DNA of 64,000 bases from Streptomyces rubrogriseus. Lineage in GTDB: Bacteria; Actinomycetota; Actinomycetes; Streptomycetales; Streptomycetaceae. Of this stretch, positions 54,712 through 64,000 are shown in pieces. The notes under the pieces are model-generated. The model was not told where the DNA came from. It saw nothing but the letters and a program-made list of their open reading frames with translations, and did no database searches. The stretch covers positions 3,968,001-4,032,000 of the forward strand of contig NZ_CP116256.1 of assembly GCF_027947575.1 (NCBI RefSeq), read 5' to 3'. Both the position numbers and the translations under genes were made by a program. Every line of letters starts with the position of its first letter. Positions within the stretch are counted from its first letter, which is position 1.

Positions 54712-55494
54712 ATGACTACTCGGGACGGATCGGTATGGGCCAGTGCCGCACCGGCGCCGGCGGTGCTGCGGGCGGGCGCGATCCTCGACGCGCTGGCGGA
54801 CGCCCGCGGCCGGGCGCTGTCGCCCGCCCAGCTGGCCGCCGCCGCGGGCGGCATACCGCGCGCGTCCGTCGTCAACATCTGCGCGGCCCTGCGCGAACAG
54901 GAACTGGTCCGCGCCGTGGACGGCGGCTTCGCCCTCGGACCGGGCCTGCTCCGGCTCGCCCAGTCCTATCTCGACGCCTTCGATCCCGTGCGCAGCTTCC
55001 GGGAGCAGGTGAGCCGCCTGGGCGACCGCGAGGAGACCCTCCAACTGGCCACCATGGACGGCGCGGACGTCGTCTATCTGGCGGTGCACGAGGGCACCGT
55101 CCTGATGCGCCTCACCAGCCGGGCGGGGGCGAGGCTGCCGGTCACCTGCACGGCGCTGGGCAAGGCCATGCTGGCCGGCCTGGACGACAGCGGGGTGCGT
55201 GAACTGCTGGCCGCCCGGGAGCCGTTCGAGGCGCGCACCCCCTGGTCCCTCACGACGCTGGACGCGCTGCTCGCGGAGGTGCGCGACGTGCGCACGGCCG
55301 GGCACGCCGTCGACGACCAGGAGGCCGCCGAGGGGATCGTGTGCGTCGCGGCGGCCGTTCCCGGACCGGCCGGGGGCGACCGGTCCTTCGCCGTCAGTTC
55401 CTCGCTGCTCAAGTCCCAGGCCAGCCCCGAGCGGGTGGCGGAGCTCGCCGCGCTCATCAAGGGTGTCGTGCGGAGGATGGGCGGAGCGGCGTGA
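54712..55494 (+). CDS. IclR-family transcriptional regulator
   Basis: The protein has 260 aa. The N-terminal winged helix (about 15-80) shows LRAGAILDALADARGRALSP and the recognition helix IPRASVVNICAALREQELV. The effector domain has VHEGTVLMRLTSRAGARLPV, TALGKAMLAGL and ACVAAAVPGP-like sequence (VCVAAAVPGPAGG). It probably senses a pathway intermediate and controls the divergent operon. Confidence 0.9.
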   Translation: MTTRDGSVWASAAPAPAVLRAGAILDALADARGRALSPAQLAAAAGGIPRASVVNICAALREQELVRAVDGGFALGPGLLRLAQSYLDAFDPVRSFREQVSRLGDREETLQLATMDGADVVYLAVHEGTVLMRLTSRAGARLPVTCTALGKAMLAGLDDSGVRELLAAREPFEARTPWSLTTLDALLAEVRDVRTAGHAVDDQEAAEGIVCVAAAVPGPAGGDRSFAVSSSLLKSQASPERVAELAALIKGVVRRMGGAA

Positions 55495-55519
55495 GGCGAA
55501 ACCGCCGGCGGCGCCCGGC

Positions 55520-56707
55520 TCACCGTCCGGGGCCGGTGGCGGGCCCGGACCCGTCGGGCAGGTAGCGGGCGGCCTCGCCCGCGGCGTGGTCGGCGAACAT
55601 CGGCCCGGCGGCATCCGGGTCACCGGAGCGCAGGACGTCCAGCAGTTCGGCGTGGTGCTCGGCCATCGCGCCCCAGCTGCCCGCGTAGCGCGGGTCGCCC
55701 AGGACGTGCAGGTCCCACAGGCTGGACTCGATCATGCGCCACAGACGGATCAGGGCCGCGTTGCGGGCGGCTTCGCACACATGCCGGTGAAATGACATGT
55801 CGGCGTCGCGGAAGGCGCCGATGTCGTCCTCGGCGGCGGCCCGGCGCAGCCGGCTCACGTCCTCGGTGAGCAGCCGCGTGTGCTCGGCGTCCAGCCGTCC
55901 GGCCACCCGGCGGGCCGCGTACTCCTCGAACATCACCCGGATGTCCCGGATGTCCTGCGCCTGCCGTTCTGAGACCCGCGCGACATAAGTGCCGCGGTGC
56001 GGTTGGGAGATGACCAGGCCCTCGTAGGCGAGGCGTTTGATCGCCTCGCGGGGCGGGGCCTGACTGGTGCCGAAACCGCGTGCGATCTCCGACTCGACCA
56101 GGCGCTGCCCCGGTGCCAGCCGGCCGCTGACGATCCAGTCGCGCAGCAGCGTGTACACGTGGTCGGAGAGCAACTGCCGCGGCATGCGCGGCGTGCCCGG
56201 CACCGGACCGCCCCCGGTTCGGCTCGCTTCCCCGCCCTCCTGCCCGTCCGCCTCCCCGTGCGGCTCGCCCGGGCGTCCGTCCGGCCGTTCGGGCAGCCTG
56301 GCCTCCTGCTCCCGCCAGATCCGGGCGACGGTGGACTGCGACAGTCCGAGCGTGTCGGACAGCGAGCGGGTCGAGGGCACCGGGGCACCGGCGCGGGCCT
56401 GTTCGACCACGGCCGCGACCCGGGCCTCCGCCTCCTGCCGGTTGCTGCTGCGGGGGCGCCCCGAGCGAGGTGCGTCGTGCAGACCGGCGAGGCCCCGCCG
56501 GAGATAGCGCTCCCGCCACTTGGCCACCGTGGCGGGACTGACCATGAGCCGCTGCGCGACCTCCGCGTTGGTCAGTCCCTCGGCACAGGCCAGGACGATC
56601 CGGCCGCGCAGCCGGAGGCCGGCCTGCTGCCGCCGGGCGAGATCCGCGAGGGCCGCCCGCTCCTCAGCACCGAGCTGGGGAAACTCCGGCAGGACGGGAT
56701 CGGTCAT
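55520..56707 (-). CDS. GntR/FCD regulator with N-terminal transposase-type HTH domains (fusion)
   Basis: The protein has 395 aa, about 160 longer than a normal FadR-type regulator. Residues 1 to about 130 look like the DNA-binding part of IS630/Tc1-type transposases: LRLRGRIVLACAEGLTNAEV, VSPATVAKWRERYLRRG, LAGLHDAPRSGRPRS, then a second HTH (RSLSDTLGLSQSTVARIWRE). A linker rich in glycine and glutamate leads to a GntR winged helix (QLLSDHVYTLLRDWIVSGRL, EAIKRLAYEGLVISQPHRG) and an FCD domain (HRHVCEAARNAALI). No DDE catalytic domain is present. The start at 56707 was chosen for GGAAG and the family start; an ATG at 56746 is possible. Likely a dual-site regulator of the divergent fucosidase genes. 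Confidence 0.82.
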   Translation of the reverse strand: MTDPVLPEFPQLGAEERAALADLARRQQAGLRLRGRIVLACAEGLTNAEVAQRLMVSPATVAKWRERYLRRGLAGLHDAPRSGRPRSSNRQEAEARVAAVVEQARAGAPVPSTRSLSDTLGLSQSTVARIWREQEARLPERPDGRPGEPHGEADGQEGGEASRTGGGPVPGTPRMPRQLLSDHVYTLLRDWIVSGRLAPGQRLVESEIARGFGTSQAPPREAIKRLAYEGLVISQPHRGTYVARVSERQAQDIRDIRVMFEEYAARRVAGRLDAEHTRLLTEDVSRLRRAAAEDDIGAFRDADMSFHRHVCEAARNAALIRLWRMIESSLWDLHVLGDPRYAGSWGAMAEHHAELLDVLRSGDPDAAGPMFADHAAGEAARYLPDGSGPATGPGR

Positions 56708-56800
56708 GGCACCGCGCTTCCTGGGATGCGTGAACTTATGACTCACGGGCCGCGAGTTCGTCGCCCCTCACGTCATCAATTTCAGGTTCAGCCACGCGTA

Positions 56801-56829
56801 TTGACGACACCACGGCACGAACATATTAA
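56801..56829 (+). promoter_or_regulatory. Promoter of the GH141-like/GH95 genes
   Basis: TTGACG (56801-56806), 17 bp, then TATTAA (56824-56829): a close match to the vegetative consensus. The transcription start would be about 56836, giving a leader near 245 nt. Confidence 0.65.
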
Positions 56830-56841
56830 CTATCGTTGCTC

Positions 56842-56860
56842 GATCAGTGACCCACTAATC
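56842..56860. promoter_or_regulatory. Palindromic operator downstream of the promoter
   Basis: GATCAGTG-ACC-CACTAATC has 8-bp arms matching at seven of eight positions. It lies 12 bp after the -10, at the likely start of transcription, a repressor position. The GntR fusion regulator encoded next door is the best candidate to bind it. Confidence 0.6.
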
Positions 56861-57081
56861 GTGTACGCGATGCCGTGCGGATGCTCCGCCGGAACGGGCA
56901 TCCCCAGGGCCGCCGGAGGGCACGACGCCCCCGCACCCGGACCGCGATCCCGCGCGACACCGGTATCCGTGCCGACGGCTCCGGCGTCCGTGACGCCACG
57001 GAACACACACCCGTCCGGCCCACGTGGATCCGGACAACGACACCACGCACCCTCACGCACTCCGTGCGACAAGGAGACCTC

Positions 57082-58971
57082 GTGCCAACCACCCGGGTAC
57101 GCCCCGTACGACGACGGACCAGAAGACTCCCCCTGCTGCTCGCGGCCGGCGCCCTGCTGGTCGGCGGCGCCACGTTGGACACGCCCGACGCGAGCGCCCA
57201 GTCGGCGGGCTGCAGGGCCACCGAGCTGTTCGTGTCCCCCGACGGGAACGACAAGGCCAAGGGTACGAAGGACAAGCCCTTCAAGACGATCGAGAAGGCC
57301 CGCGACCACATCCGCGACAAGGGTCTCAACCGGCCCGGCAAGATGCGCTGCGACATCCACGTCAACCTGAGGGCCGGCGACTACCCGGTGAGCCGGACCG
57401 TTGAACTCGACGACCGCGACTCGGGCGCCGGTGACCACCAGGTCGTCTACCGCTCCTACGACGGCCCCGGCAAGGCCCGCGTGACGGGCGCCGAGCCGGT
57501 GACCGGCTGGGAGGAGTACAAGGACGGCATCTACCGTGCCGACGTCGGCACGGACAACCCCTTCTACACCCTCTTCGAGGACGGCACCCGCGCCACCACC
57601 GCCCGCTACCCCAACCGCAAGTCCGAGGAGGAGTGGGCCCCGTACCTCACCTCCACCCTCCCGGAGCCGGAGAAGGAGGCCGTCCACCAGTGGCTGTACT
57701 CCAACCCCGGTGACTGGGACGCCACGTGGGACCTCGGCAACGCCCAGGCGGTGGTCTGGTCCGGCGGCAGCTGGAGCTGGTTCACCGACACGGTCCCGAT
57801 CCGGGACTGGAACCCGGCCAAGAACCAGATGACGCTCAAGTACTGGACCCGGTACGCGCTCAACAACTCCGGCGGTGGCTCGCGCTACTTCCTCCAGAAC
57901 TCCCTCGACTTCCTGGACCAGGCCGGCGAGTACTACCTGGACTTCAAGAAGGGGCAGCTCTACTACAAGCCCCGCGGCGACATCGACGACGTCACCGTGC
58001 TGCGGCCCACGGTCAAGACCCTGTTCGACCTGGCAGGCACCGCACCGGACCGACGGGTCCAGAACGTCACGCTGGACGGACTCGCCCTGCAGTACACCGA
58101 CTTCGTCGACTGGTACCGCAACGGGTGGATCAGCGACGGCGACTCCGGCGAGGTGCACGAGTACCCGGAGTACGACCGGCAGATCGAGATGCCGCGCAAC
58201 CGCTTCGGCGCCGTCTCCGTCACCAACAGCAAGGACGTCACCCTGTCCCGGCTGAAGATCTCGGACACCGGCTACCACGCCGTCTACGCACTCGCCGCCA
58301 ACGACCACCTGACCGTCCGCGACAGCCTGCTGGAGAACATCGGCGCCGACGGAATCAAGGTGGAGGGCCCCTACCCGGGCGAGGGGAACACCTCCAACGG
58401 CCACCTGCTCACCAACAACTACATCACCCACTACGGTGAACTGAACCCCGGTGACGCCTCCGGCATCGAGCTGATGAACACCGGGCACAACACGGTCAGC
58501 CACAGTCACGTCAGGCACAGCGCCCGCTACGGCATCAGCCTCGAGGTCCGGCCGGAAGTGGCCCTCGAGGACAACTACGCCCGCGGCAACACCTTCGAGT
58601 ACCTGCGCATCGACGAAGCCGGCCTGGACAGCGGCGACATGGGCGCCTTCTACACCTACGGCGTCAACAACGTCGAGCCGTACCCGATGGACAACCACGT
58701 GCGCCAGATGGTCGTCGGCGACGTGATTCCGGACGAGTCGATGCCCGACAGCGGCACCCGGGGCATCCACATGGACGCCGGCGGCTGCGGCTTCACCTTC
58801 GAGGACATCGAGGTGGGCAGGACCACCGACCAGTCCTACCAGAGCTACCAGTGCAACGACGTGAAGAACGCCAACTGGGAGGACGGGTACGACGCCTCCA
58901 AGATGGAGTACGACAAGATCGGCGTCACCGCCTCCTTCCCCTACCCGCTGCCCGACGGGGACACCCAGTGA
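57082..58971 (+). CDS. Secreted right-handed beta-helix protein, GH141-like
   Basis: The protein has 629 aa. AAGGAG precedes the GTG at 57082. An N-terminal signal ([19 protein letters not shown]) ends near ASAQS. The mature protein starts [20 protein letters not shown] and continues [17 protein letters not shown], as in GH141 and related pectin-acting beta-helix enzymes. A region with [16 protein letters not shown] is followed by parallel beta-helix repeats ([56 protein letters not shown]). GH141 includes an alpha-L-fucosidase and a xylanase. Beside a GH95 gene a fucosidase-type role fits, but a polysaccharide lyase remains possible. Confidence 0.72.
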   Translation: MPTTRVRPVRRRTRRLPLLLAAGALLVGGATLDTPDASAQSAGCRATELFVSPDGNDKAKGTKDKPFKTIEKARDHIRDKGLNRPGKMRCDIHVNLRAGDYPVSRTVELDDRDSGAGDHQVVYRSYDGPGKARVTGAEPVTGWEEYKDGIYRADVGTDNPFYTLFEDGTRATTARYPNRKSEEEWAPYLTSTLPEPEKEAVHQWLYSNPGDWDATWDLGNAQAVVWSGGSWSWFTDTVPIRDWNPAKNQMTLKYWTRYALNNSGGGSRYFLQNSLDFLDQAGEYYLDFKKGQLYYKPRGDIDDVTVLRPTVKTLFDLAGTAPDRRVQNVTLDGLALQYTDFVDWYRNGWISDGDSGEVHEYPEYDRQIEMPRNRFGAVSVTNSKDVTLSRLKISDTGYHAVYALAANDHLTVRDSLLENIGADGIKVEGPYPGEGNTSNGHLLTNNYITHYGELNPGDASGIELMNTGHNTVSHSHVRHSARYGISLEVRPEVALEDNYARGNTFEYLRIDEAGLDSGDMGAFYTYGVNNVEPYPMDNHVRQMVVGDVIPDESMPDSGTRGIHMDAGGCGFTFEDIEVGRTTDQSYQSYQCNDVKNANWEDGYDASKMEYDKIGVTASFPYPLPDGDTQ

Positions 58972-59004
58972 GCGGTCGCTGACCGGCCCCCGTCCGACGA
59001 ACGC

Positions 59005-59040
59005 CCCCGGGCAGCGTGCCGCACGAGCCGCTGCCCGGGG
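59005..59040 (+). terminator. Hairpin between GH141-like and GH95 genes
   Basis: CCCCGGGCAGCG (59005-59016) pairs perfectly with CGCTGCCCGGGG (59029-59040) around 12 nt. It may stop or reduce read-through into the GH95 gene. Confidence 0.75.
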
Positions 59041-59122
59041 TGCGGTGGGCGCGGGCCCCGGACCGCCCGCGCCCGGCACAGAGCATTCGCACCGCCCTCG
59101 ACACGTACCTGGAGGCTTTGCC

Positions 59123-61552
59123 ATGCCCGAGTTCTCCCGACGAAACGTCCTGGCCGCGGCCGGAGCCTCCGCTGCGGCGACCGCGCTGAGCGCCGCTCCC
59201 GCACCGGCCGCGCCGCAGGCGGCGGACCCCGCCGCGTCGGCGGCGCCGGGCGAGGACCACGCCGCCGCCCCGATGCGGCTGTGGTACCGCGCACCGGCAC
59301 AGGAGTGGCTCGAGGCCCTGCCGGTCGGCAACGGCCGGCTCGGCGCCATGGTCTTCGGCGGCACCGACACCGAACGGCTCCAGCTCAACGAGGACAGCCT
59401 GTGGGCCGGCGGTCCGGGCGACTACGCCCGTCCCGACGCCGTTCGGCACCTGGCGGAGATCCGCCGCCTGGTGGTCGAGGAGAAGTGGAACCAGGCACAG
59501 CGCCTCATCGACGCCGAGTTCCTGGGCAGCCCCTCGGAGCAGGCCGCCTACCAGGTGCTCGGCGACCTCGAACTCACCCTCGCCGGTGAGGGCGAGGTCG
59601 CCCACTACGAACGCGAGCTGGACCTGGAGACCGCCGTCGCCCGCACCACCTACACCCGGGGCGGGGTACGCCACGTCCGCGAGGTCTTCGCCAGCGCCCC
59701 CGACCAGGTCCTCGTCGTCCGGCTGAGCGCGGACACCCCGGGCGCCGTCGGCTTCACCGCCCGCTTCACCAGCCCCCAGCGCTCCGGCGACTCGGCCGTG
59801 GACGCGCACACCATCGCCCTCGACGGTGTCGGCGGCGACTGGTACGGCCGGCCCGGCTCGGTGCGCTTCCGGGGCCTGGCCCGCGCCGAGTCCGAGGGCG
59901 GCCGGGTGTCCACCGACGGCGGAACACTCACCGTCGAGGGCGCCGACGCCGCCACCCTCGTCATCTCCCTGGCGACCAGCTACCGCAACTACCTCGACGT
60001 CGGCGCCGACCCCGCCGCCCGGGCCCGCAACCACCTGGCACCGGCCGCGAGGAAGCCGTACGCACACCTGCGCGACCGGCACGTCGCCGACCACCGGCGT
60101 CTGTTCGGCCGGGTCGCCCTCGACCTGGGTCCCTCGGAGCGCGCCGAGCTGCCCACCGACGAACGCATCCCGCTGTTCGCCGACGGCAAGGACCCCCAAC
60201 TGGCCGCGCTCTACTTCCAGTACGGCCGCTACCTGCTCGCCTCCTGCTCCCGCTCGCCCGGACAGCCCGCCAACCTCCAGGGCCTGTGGAACGACAGTCC
60301 GAACCCGGCCTGGGAGTCCAAGTACACCGTCAACATCAACTTCGAGATGAACTACTGGCCGGCCGGACCCGGCAACCTCGCCGAGTGCTGGGACCCGGCC
60401 GTGCGGATGGTGCACGAACTGGCCGAGTCGGGCGCCCGCACCGCCAAGGAGCTGTACGACGCCCCCGGCTGGGTGCTCCACCACAACACCGACGGCTGGC
60501 GCGGCACCGCGCCGGTGGACGCCGCCCAGTACGGCATGTGGCCGACCGGCGGTGCCTGGCTGTGCGTGATGCTGTGGGACCACTACCGGTTCACCGGGGA
60601 CACGGGCGCGCTGAGCCGCAACTACCCGGTGATGAAGGGAGCGGTGGAGTTCTTCCTCGACACCCTCCAGGTGGACGCGGAGACCGGCTGGCTCGTCACC
60701 AACCCCTCCCAGTCGCCCGAGGTGACCCACCACCAGGACGAGGGCGAGAGCGTCAGCATCTGCGCCGGCCCCACCATGGACATGCAGCTGCTGCGGGACC
60801 TCTTCGACGCCTACCGTCAGGCCGCGGAGGTGCTGGACCGCGACAGCCGACTCGTCGGCCGGGTCACCGAGGTCCGTGACCGGCTCGCCCCCACCCGCGT
60901 CGGCTACCTGGGCCAGATCCAGGAGTGGCTGGTGGACTGGGAGGAGGCGGCCCTGGTCAGGAGCCGCCACGTGTCCCACCTGTACGGCGTGTTCCCCAGC
61001 GCCCAGATCACCCCGAGGGGCACCCCGGAACTCGCCGCGGCCGCCAAGAAGAGCCTGGAGCTGCGCGGCACCGCGGGACAGGGCTGGTCCCTCGCCTGGA
61101 AGATCAACATGTGGGCCAGGCTGCTGGAACCGGCGCGGGCCTACCAGCACCTGGCGGACCTGCTCACCCCGGCGCGCACCGCGCCGAACCTCTTCGACCT
61201 CCACCCGCCCTTCCAGATCGACGGCAACTTCGGCGGCGTCTCCGGCATCACCGAGATGCTGCTGCAGAGCCACGCGGGCGAGATCGAGCTGCTGCCCGCC
61301 CTGCCCGAGGCATGGCCCACCGGATCCTTCCGGGGCCTGCGGGCGCGCGGCGGGTTCGAGGTCGACCTGGAGTGGACCGGGGACGGCATCACGCGCGCGG
61401 AGGTGCGCTCGCTGCTCGGCGACCCGGTACGGATCCGCACCCCGCACCCGGTGCGCGTCGAGGGCGTCGACGCCGACCACCCCGAGCGGGGTGTGGTGTC
61501 CTTCGGCACCCGCCGCGGGGGCCGGTACCGCCTCGCACCGGTCACCCGGTAA
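59123..61552 (+). CDS. Secreted GH95 alpha-L-fucosidase-type glycoside hydrolase
   Basis: The protein has 809 aa. GGAGG lies before the ATG at 59123. A twin-arginine leader ([19 protein letters not shown]) precedes the GH95 N-domain, which starts [30 protein letters not shown] and [12 protein letters not shown]. The (alpha/alpha)6 domain has [20 protein letters not shown] and [10 protein letters not shown], where the paired asparagines of the active site are seen, and [17 protein letters not shown] with the probable base Asp. It hydrolyses alpha-L-fucose, or alpha-L-galactose in some members, by inversion. Secretion and neighbours support fucose release from polysaccharide or glycan. Confidence 0.92.
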   Translation: MPEFSRRNVLAAAGASAAATALSAAPAPAAPQAADPAASAAPGEDHAAAPMRLWYRAPAQEWLEALPVGNGRLGAMVFGGTDTERLQLNEDSLWAGGPGDYARPDAVRHLAEIRRLVVEEKWNQAQRLIDAEFLGSPSEQAAYQVLGDLELTLAGEGEVAHYERELDLETAVARTTYTRGGVRHVREVFASAPDQVLVVRLSADTPGAVGFTARFTSPQRSGDSAVDAHTIALDGVGGDWYGRPGSVRFRGLARAESEGGRVSTDGGTLTVEGADAATLVISLATSYRNYLDVGADPAARARNHLAPAARKPYAHLRDRHVADHRRLFGRVALDLGPSERAELPTDERIPLFADGKDPQLAALYFQYGRYLLASCSRSPGQPANLQGLWNDSPNPAWESKYTVNINFEMNYWPAGPGNLAECWDPAVRMVHELAESGARTAKELYDAPGWVLHHNTDGWRGTAPVDAAQYGMWPTGGAWLCVMLWDHYRFTGDTGALSRNYPVMKGAVEFFLDTLQVDAETGWLVTNPSQSPEVTHHQDEGESVSICAGPTMDMQLLRDLFDAYRQAAEVLDRDSRLVGRVTEVRDRLAPTRVGYLGQIQEWLVDWEEAALVRSRHVSHLYGVFPSAQITPRGTPELAAAAKKSLELRGTAGQGWSLAWKINMWARLLEPARAYQHLADLLTPARTAPNLFDLHPPFQIDGNFGGVSGITEMLLQSHAGEIELLPALPEAWPTGSFRGLRARGGFEVDLEWTGDGITRAEVRSLLGDPVRIRTPHPVRVEGVDADHPERGVVSFGTRRGGRYRLAPVTR

Positions 61553-61576
61553 CGGCGCCACGCCCCCTCACCCGTC

Positions 61577-61614
61577 CACCGCGGTCGCCCCACCGGAACG
61601 GGACGACCGCGGTG
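61577..61614 (+). terminator. Terminator after the GH95 gene
   Basis: CACCGCGGTCG (61577-61587) pairs perfectly with CGACCGCGGTG (61604-61614), 24 bp beyond the stop codon. Confidence 0.8.
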
Positions 61615-61648
61615 CCGCGGCGGGCGGCGGACCGTGTTGGATGGGCGC

Positions 61649-62227
61649 ATGAGCCAGACAGCTGCTGCCCTGCGCCTGCGGCGGGCGATCGCCCGGACCC
61701 GGGACGCGACGCGAGAACGGGCGCCCGAGGGGCGCCGCCCGGAGGAGGCCGACGACGTGCTGGGCACCTTCGCCACGGACGGGGCGCTCAACTTCGACCC
61801 CTTCCCCTTCCTCCGGGCACTCCACGACGCCGGCTCCCACGCGGTGGTCATCGGCCAGGTCGCCGGCATCATGCACGGCTCCACCGAACTGACCGGAGAC
61901 CTGGACCTGTTGTGGGACGGCACCCCCGCCGAGGCGCGAGCCCTGCGTGCCGCCCTCGCGGCGTGCGGCTGCGCCGAACCGCCGGACCTGGGCCGTGAAC
62001 AGGCGGCATACGAGGTCACCGGGGCCGCCGGGGACCTGTGCACCCCCGTGCTTCCCTGGGGGGACATGGATGTGTCGCCCTGCCTGGCCCGGGCCGAGAC
62101 CACCCACGACCCGTCGGGATTCACCGTCCGCTACGCCGCACTCGACGACCTGATCCGCATGCGCCGTGCCCTCGGGCGGCCGAAGGACCACCGCCGCGCG
62201 GACGAACTCACCCGCCTGCTTCCCTGA
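61649..62227 (+). CDS. Nucleotidyltransferase-fold protein (MNT-like)
   Basis: The protein has 192 aa. The core AVVIGQVAGIMHGSTELTGD then LDLLWDG resembles the G-S-x-x-x-x-H-G...D-x-D arrangement of minimal nucleotidyltransferases. The C-terminus has RYAALDDLIRMRRALGRPKD, also typical. The ATG at 61649 has only a weak Shine-Dalgarno sequence, and a GTG or TTG a few codons upstream is possible. No partner HEPN or toxin gene is adjacent. Function unknown. Confidence 0.72.
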   Translation: MSQTAAALRLRRAIARTRDATRERAPEGRRPEEADDVLGTFATDGALNFDPFPFLRALHDAGSHAVVIGQVAGIMHGSTELTGDLDLLWDGTPAEARALRAALAACGCAEPPDLGREQAAYEVTGAAGDLCTPVLPWGDMDVSPCLARAETTHDPSGFTVRYAALDDLIRMRRALGRPKDHRRADELTRLLP

Positions 62228-62237
62228 CCGGGGTGGC

Positions 62238-62804
62238 TCACGTCCCGGCGAGGGCGGCCCGCAGCCGGTCGGTCACCGTGTCCAGGCAGCTGTCGAAACC
62301 GATGCGTCCCCCGGCGTCGATCCAGCGTCGGAAGGCGACACCGAAGGCCACCGTGGCGAGCTGTGCGACGAGTTCGGCCGTGTCGGTCTCCACCCCCCGC
62401 CGGACGAGGGCGTCGCGGACCGCCCGGGTGATCGCGGCCGCCTTGGTCCGTTCGCGCTCCTGCAACTCGGGGCTGGCGTCGATGACCGTCCGCCGCTCCG
62501 CAGAGTCGTGCACCTGCGCCACCAGTTCGGTGCCGACACGGGACATCGCCTCGAGGACGGCGGTGAGCGGAGCCGCGTCGGGCTCCGCCGCCAGGACGGC
62601 CTCCGCCAGCGCCGGGGGCAGGAGTTCCGAGCCGCCGAACAGGACCTCCCGCTTGTCCGGGAAGTAACGGAAGTACGAGCGCCGGGTGAGTCCGGCCCGC
62701 TCGGCGATGTCGGTCACGGTCACGTCGTCGTAGCCGCGCTCCAGGTACAGCTCCAGAGCCGCCCGCTTCAGGCGCTGCTCCGCACCCGGGTCCCACCTTG
62801 CCAT
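62238..62804 (-). CDS. TetR-family transcriptional regulator
   Basis: The protein has 188 aa. The N-terminal HTH is ALELYLERGYDDVTVTDIAE then RAGLTRRSYFRYFPDKREVL, the standard TetR pattern. The C-terminal domain is helical and variable. It is divergent from the reductase gene 120 bp away and likely represses it. Confidence 0.92.
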   Translation of the reverse strand: MARWDPGAEQRLKRAALELYLERGYDDVTVTDIAERAGLTRRSYFRYFPDKREVLFGGSELLPPALAEAVLAAEPDAAPLTAVLEAMSRVGTELVAQVHDSAERRTVIDASPELQERERTKAAAITRAVRDALVRRGVETDTAELVAQLATVAFGVAFRRWIDAGGRIGFDSCLDTVTDRLRAALAGT

Positions 62805-62821
62805 GGTCCGACTCTAACAGG

Positions 62822-62842
62822 TGATGTCTCGCTGTGTCGTCA
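62822..62842. promoter_or_regulatory. Imperfect palindrome in the TetR/reductase spacer
   Basis: TGATGTCTCG and TGTGTCGTCA form a 21-bp imperfect palindrome in which six of ten base pairs match. It is 18 bp before the TetR start. A weak candidate for the TetR operator. Confidence 0.35.
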
Positions 62843-62924
62843 GTGCTAGCCTGAAGTCATGGCACGGTGTGTCATCACCGGGGTGTGCGTCCCGGTGCCG
62901 CCCGGAGCAGACAGGGACAGGGCC

Positions 62925-64000
62925 ATGACCGAGACCAGCGGGACCGGCGGAACGACCGGAGTGAACAGGACGGACGACGAGGTGTGGATCGTCGGGGCCA
63001 CCGGCCGGGTGGGCCGGGGCGTGGCCGGGCGACTGGCCGCGCGGGGACTGGCGGTCGTACCGGTCGGGCGCAGCCGCGAGCGGATGGCCGCGGCAGGCGC
63101 CGAAGCCGGCCTCCCCGCCGACGCGAAGGTCGTCGTCGCCGACTCGGCGGAGCGGATCGCGCAGGAGGTGGTGCGCCGGCACCCCCGGGTCGTGGTGAAC
63201 ACGATGGGCGACTACGCCACCACGGCGCCGGTGATCGCCCGTGCCTGCATGTCCGGCGGCGGCCACTACGTCGACCAGGCCAACGACGTCGTCGCCGTCC
63301 GGGGACTCCTCGCCCTGCACGAGGAAGCGACCCGAGCGGGCAGCACCCTGGTCACCGGCGCCGGATTCGGGGTGCTGGCGACGGAGGCGGTCGTGCTGAA
63401 GCTGTGCGAGGGGCGACCCGCGCCGCACCGGGTGCGAGTCGACTCCGTGGCCTCGGTGGCCGTCGAGGCCGGTGCCCTCGGTGCCGCCCTGGCCTCGGGC
63501 ATCGTGGACGCACTCACCGCCGGCGGGCGGCGCTACGCCGACGGAGAGCTGGTGCGCTCGCGCCTCGGCGCCGACCCGCGGCGACTCACCTTCCCCGACG
63601 GGACGTCGGCCAAGACGGCGGGTGTCGCCTCCGGCGAACTCGTCGCGGCGCGGGCGGCGGCCGAGGCACCGTTCGTCACCGCGACGTCCTCCCTCGCGCC
63701 GACCGCTCCGCTCCTGCGCGCCGTGGTACCGCTGCTCGGCCGCCTGCTGTCCGTCCCGGCACTGCGGCGCCTCGCCGTCGACCGGCTCGGCCGGGTCACC
63801 GTGAAGGCCGCGCCCCGTCCACGCGAGCACTCCTGGGGCCACGCCGTCGTGGAGTGGGCCGACGGCACCCGGCGCGAGGGCTGGCTCCGGGCCGGCGAGG
63901 GCATGGACTTCACGACCGACGTCACCGCCACCGTCACCGCACTGCTGGCCCGCGGCGCCGGCCGACCCGGGGCCTGGACACCGGCGGCCGCCCTCGGAGC
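62925..64000 (+). CDS. Saccharopine-dehydrogenase-like NAD(P)-binding reductase (3' end beyond window)
   Basis: At least 358 aa; the reading frame runs off the window. AGGGACAGGG precedes the ATG at 62925. After a short polar leader comes VWIVGATGRVGRGVAGRLAA, a Rossmann motif, then VVVNTMGDYATTAPVIARAC and GGGHYVDQANDVVAV, as in the saccharopine-dehydrogenase/trans-enoyl-reductase group. The substrate is unknown. Divergence from a TetR gene suggests induction by a xenobiotic or acyl ligand. Confidence 0.85.
   Translation, partial: MTETSGTGGTTGVNRTDDEVWIVGATGRVGRGVAGRLAARGLAVVPVGRSRERMAAAGAEAGLPADAKVVVADSAERIAQEVVRRHPRVVVNTMGDYATTAPVIARACMSGGGHYVDQANDVVAVRGLLALHEEATRAGSTLVTGAGFGVLATEAVVLKLCEGRPAPHRVRVDSVASVAVEAGALGAALASGIVDALTAGGRRYADGELVRSRLGADPRRLTFPDGTSAKTAGVASGELVAARAAAEAPFVTATSSLAPTAPLLRAVVPLLGRLLSVPALRRLAVDRLGRVTVKAAPRPREHSWGHAVVEWADGTRREGWLRAGEGMDFTTDVTATVTALLARGAGRPGAWTPAAALG

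Larger units (their letters stand above)
56708..57081. other. Intergenic region between GntR fusion and GH141-like genes (374 bp)
   Basis: It holds an AT-rich core (56770-56865) with the promoter and palindrome listed below. The rest is GC-rich leader of the GH141-like gene, in which an in-frame reading continues upstream of the chosen GTG. No further gene is supported. Confidence 0.6.

Noticed and set aside
55520..56707. Remnant of an IS630 element
   Set aside because: The frame is intact through a complete GntR/FCD regulator, no DDE domain or terminal inverted repeats are seen, and a promoter/operator adjoins it.

Overview
The window is Streptomyces-like chromosome: GC is very high throughout, translational coupling (ATGA, GTGA, TTGA overlaps) is frequent, GTG and TTG starts are common, several secreted enzymes carry twin-arginine leaders, and one gene holds a rare TTA leucine codon. 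No tRNA, rRNA, CRISPR array, intact insertion sequence or prophage gene was seen.

Region by region. (1) 1-11.5 kb, minus strand: an exopolysaccharide operon read leftward from 11546. Its order is polyprenyl-phosphate sugar transferase, nucleotide-sugar dehydrogenase, family-4 glycosyltransferase (with the TTA codon), two Wzz-like chain-length proteins, an asparagine-synthase-like amidotransferase, a two-domain MDR/Gfo-Idh oxidoreductase, and the start of a heparinase II/III-like protein. Together these suggest a surface polymer containing an oxidised, perhaps amidated, uronic acid. (2) 12-19.5 kb: general-function genes, namely a catalase/ankyrin pair, an NAD(P)-binding reductase, a small membrane protein, a cupin-type XRE regulator divergent from a DHA2 drug exporter, an ABC-exporter remnant, a HAD-like protein and a cold-shock-domain protein. 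(3) 19.6-33.1 kb: large exported glycoside hydrolases read rightward, two GH106-like enzymes flanking a GH127-LamG protein, then a GH78 alpha-L-rhamnosidase. The first and the GH127 gene share a promoter/operator layout. The GH127 gene appears frameshifted.

(4) 33.1-40.5 kb: a divergent module around a perfect 24-bp palindrome. Leftward run a CoA transferase, a solute-binding-like protein with no signal peptide, an enoyl-CoA hydratase, an SDR and a DUF4432 aldose-epimerase-like protein. Rightward run a 2-keto-3-deoxy-sugar-acid-dehydratase-like FAH protein and a LacI regulator. (5) 40.5-54.7 kb: two GntR/IclR-linked operons. One is a near-continuous 11-gene leftward operon (54440 to 43418) that encodes a non-phosphorylating 6-deoxyhexose (L-fucose-type) pathway: ABC importer without its ATPase, mutarotase, aldose dehydrogenase, lactonase, enolase-superfamily acid dehydratase, SDR and diketo-acid hydrolase. 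The other is a second enolase paralogue plus a ThuA-like gene. The two enolase genes share a 27-bp upstream element. (6) 55.5-61.6 kb: an unusual transposase-type HTH/GntR fusion regulator divergent from a beta-helix (GH141-like) protein and a GH95 alpha-L-fucosidase-type enzyme, with a good promoter and operator between them. (7) 61.6-64 kb: a nucleotidyltransferase-like protein, a TetR regulator and a saccharopine-dehydrogenase-like reductase cut by the window end.

Regions 3-6 read as one plant or microbial polysaccharide utilisation island. Secreted rhamnosidases, an arabinofuranosidase-type enzyme and fucosidases release deoxysugars outside the cell. The importer takes them up and the oxidative pathway converts them to pyruvate and lactate, with separate LacI, GntR, IclR and GntR-fusion controls. 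Family names come from recognising motifs in the translations. No database search was run.
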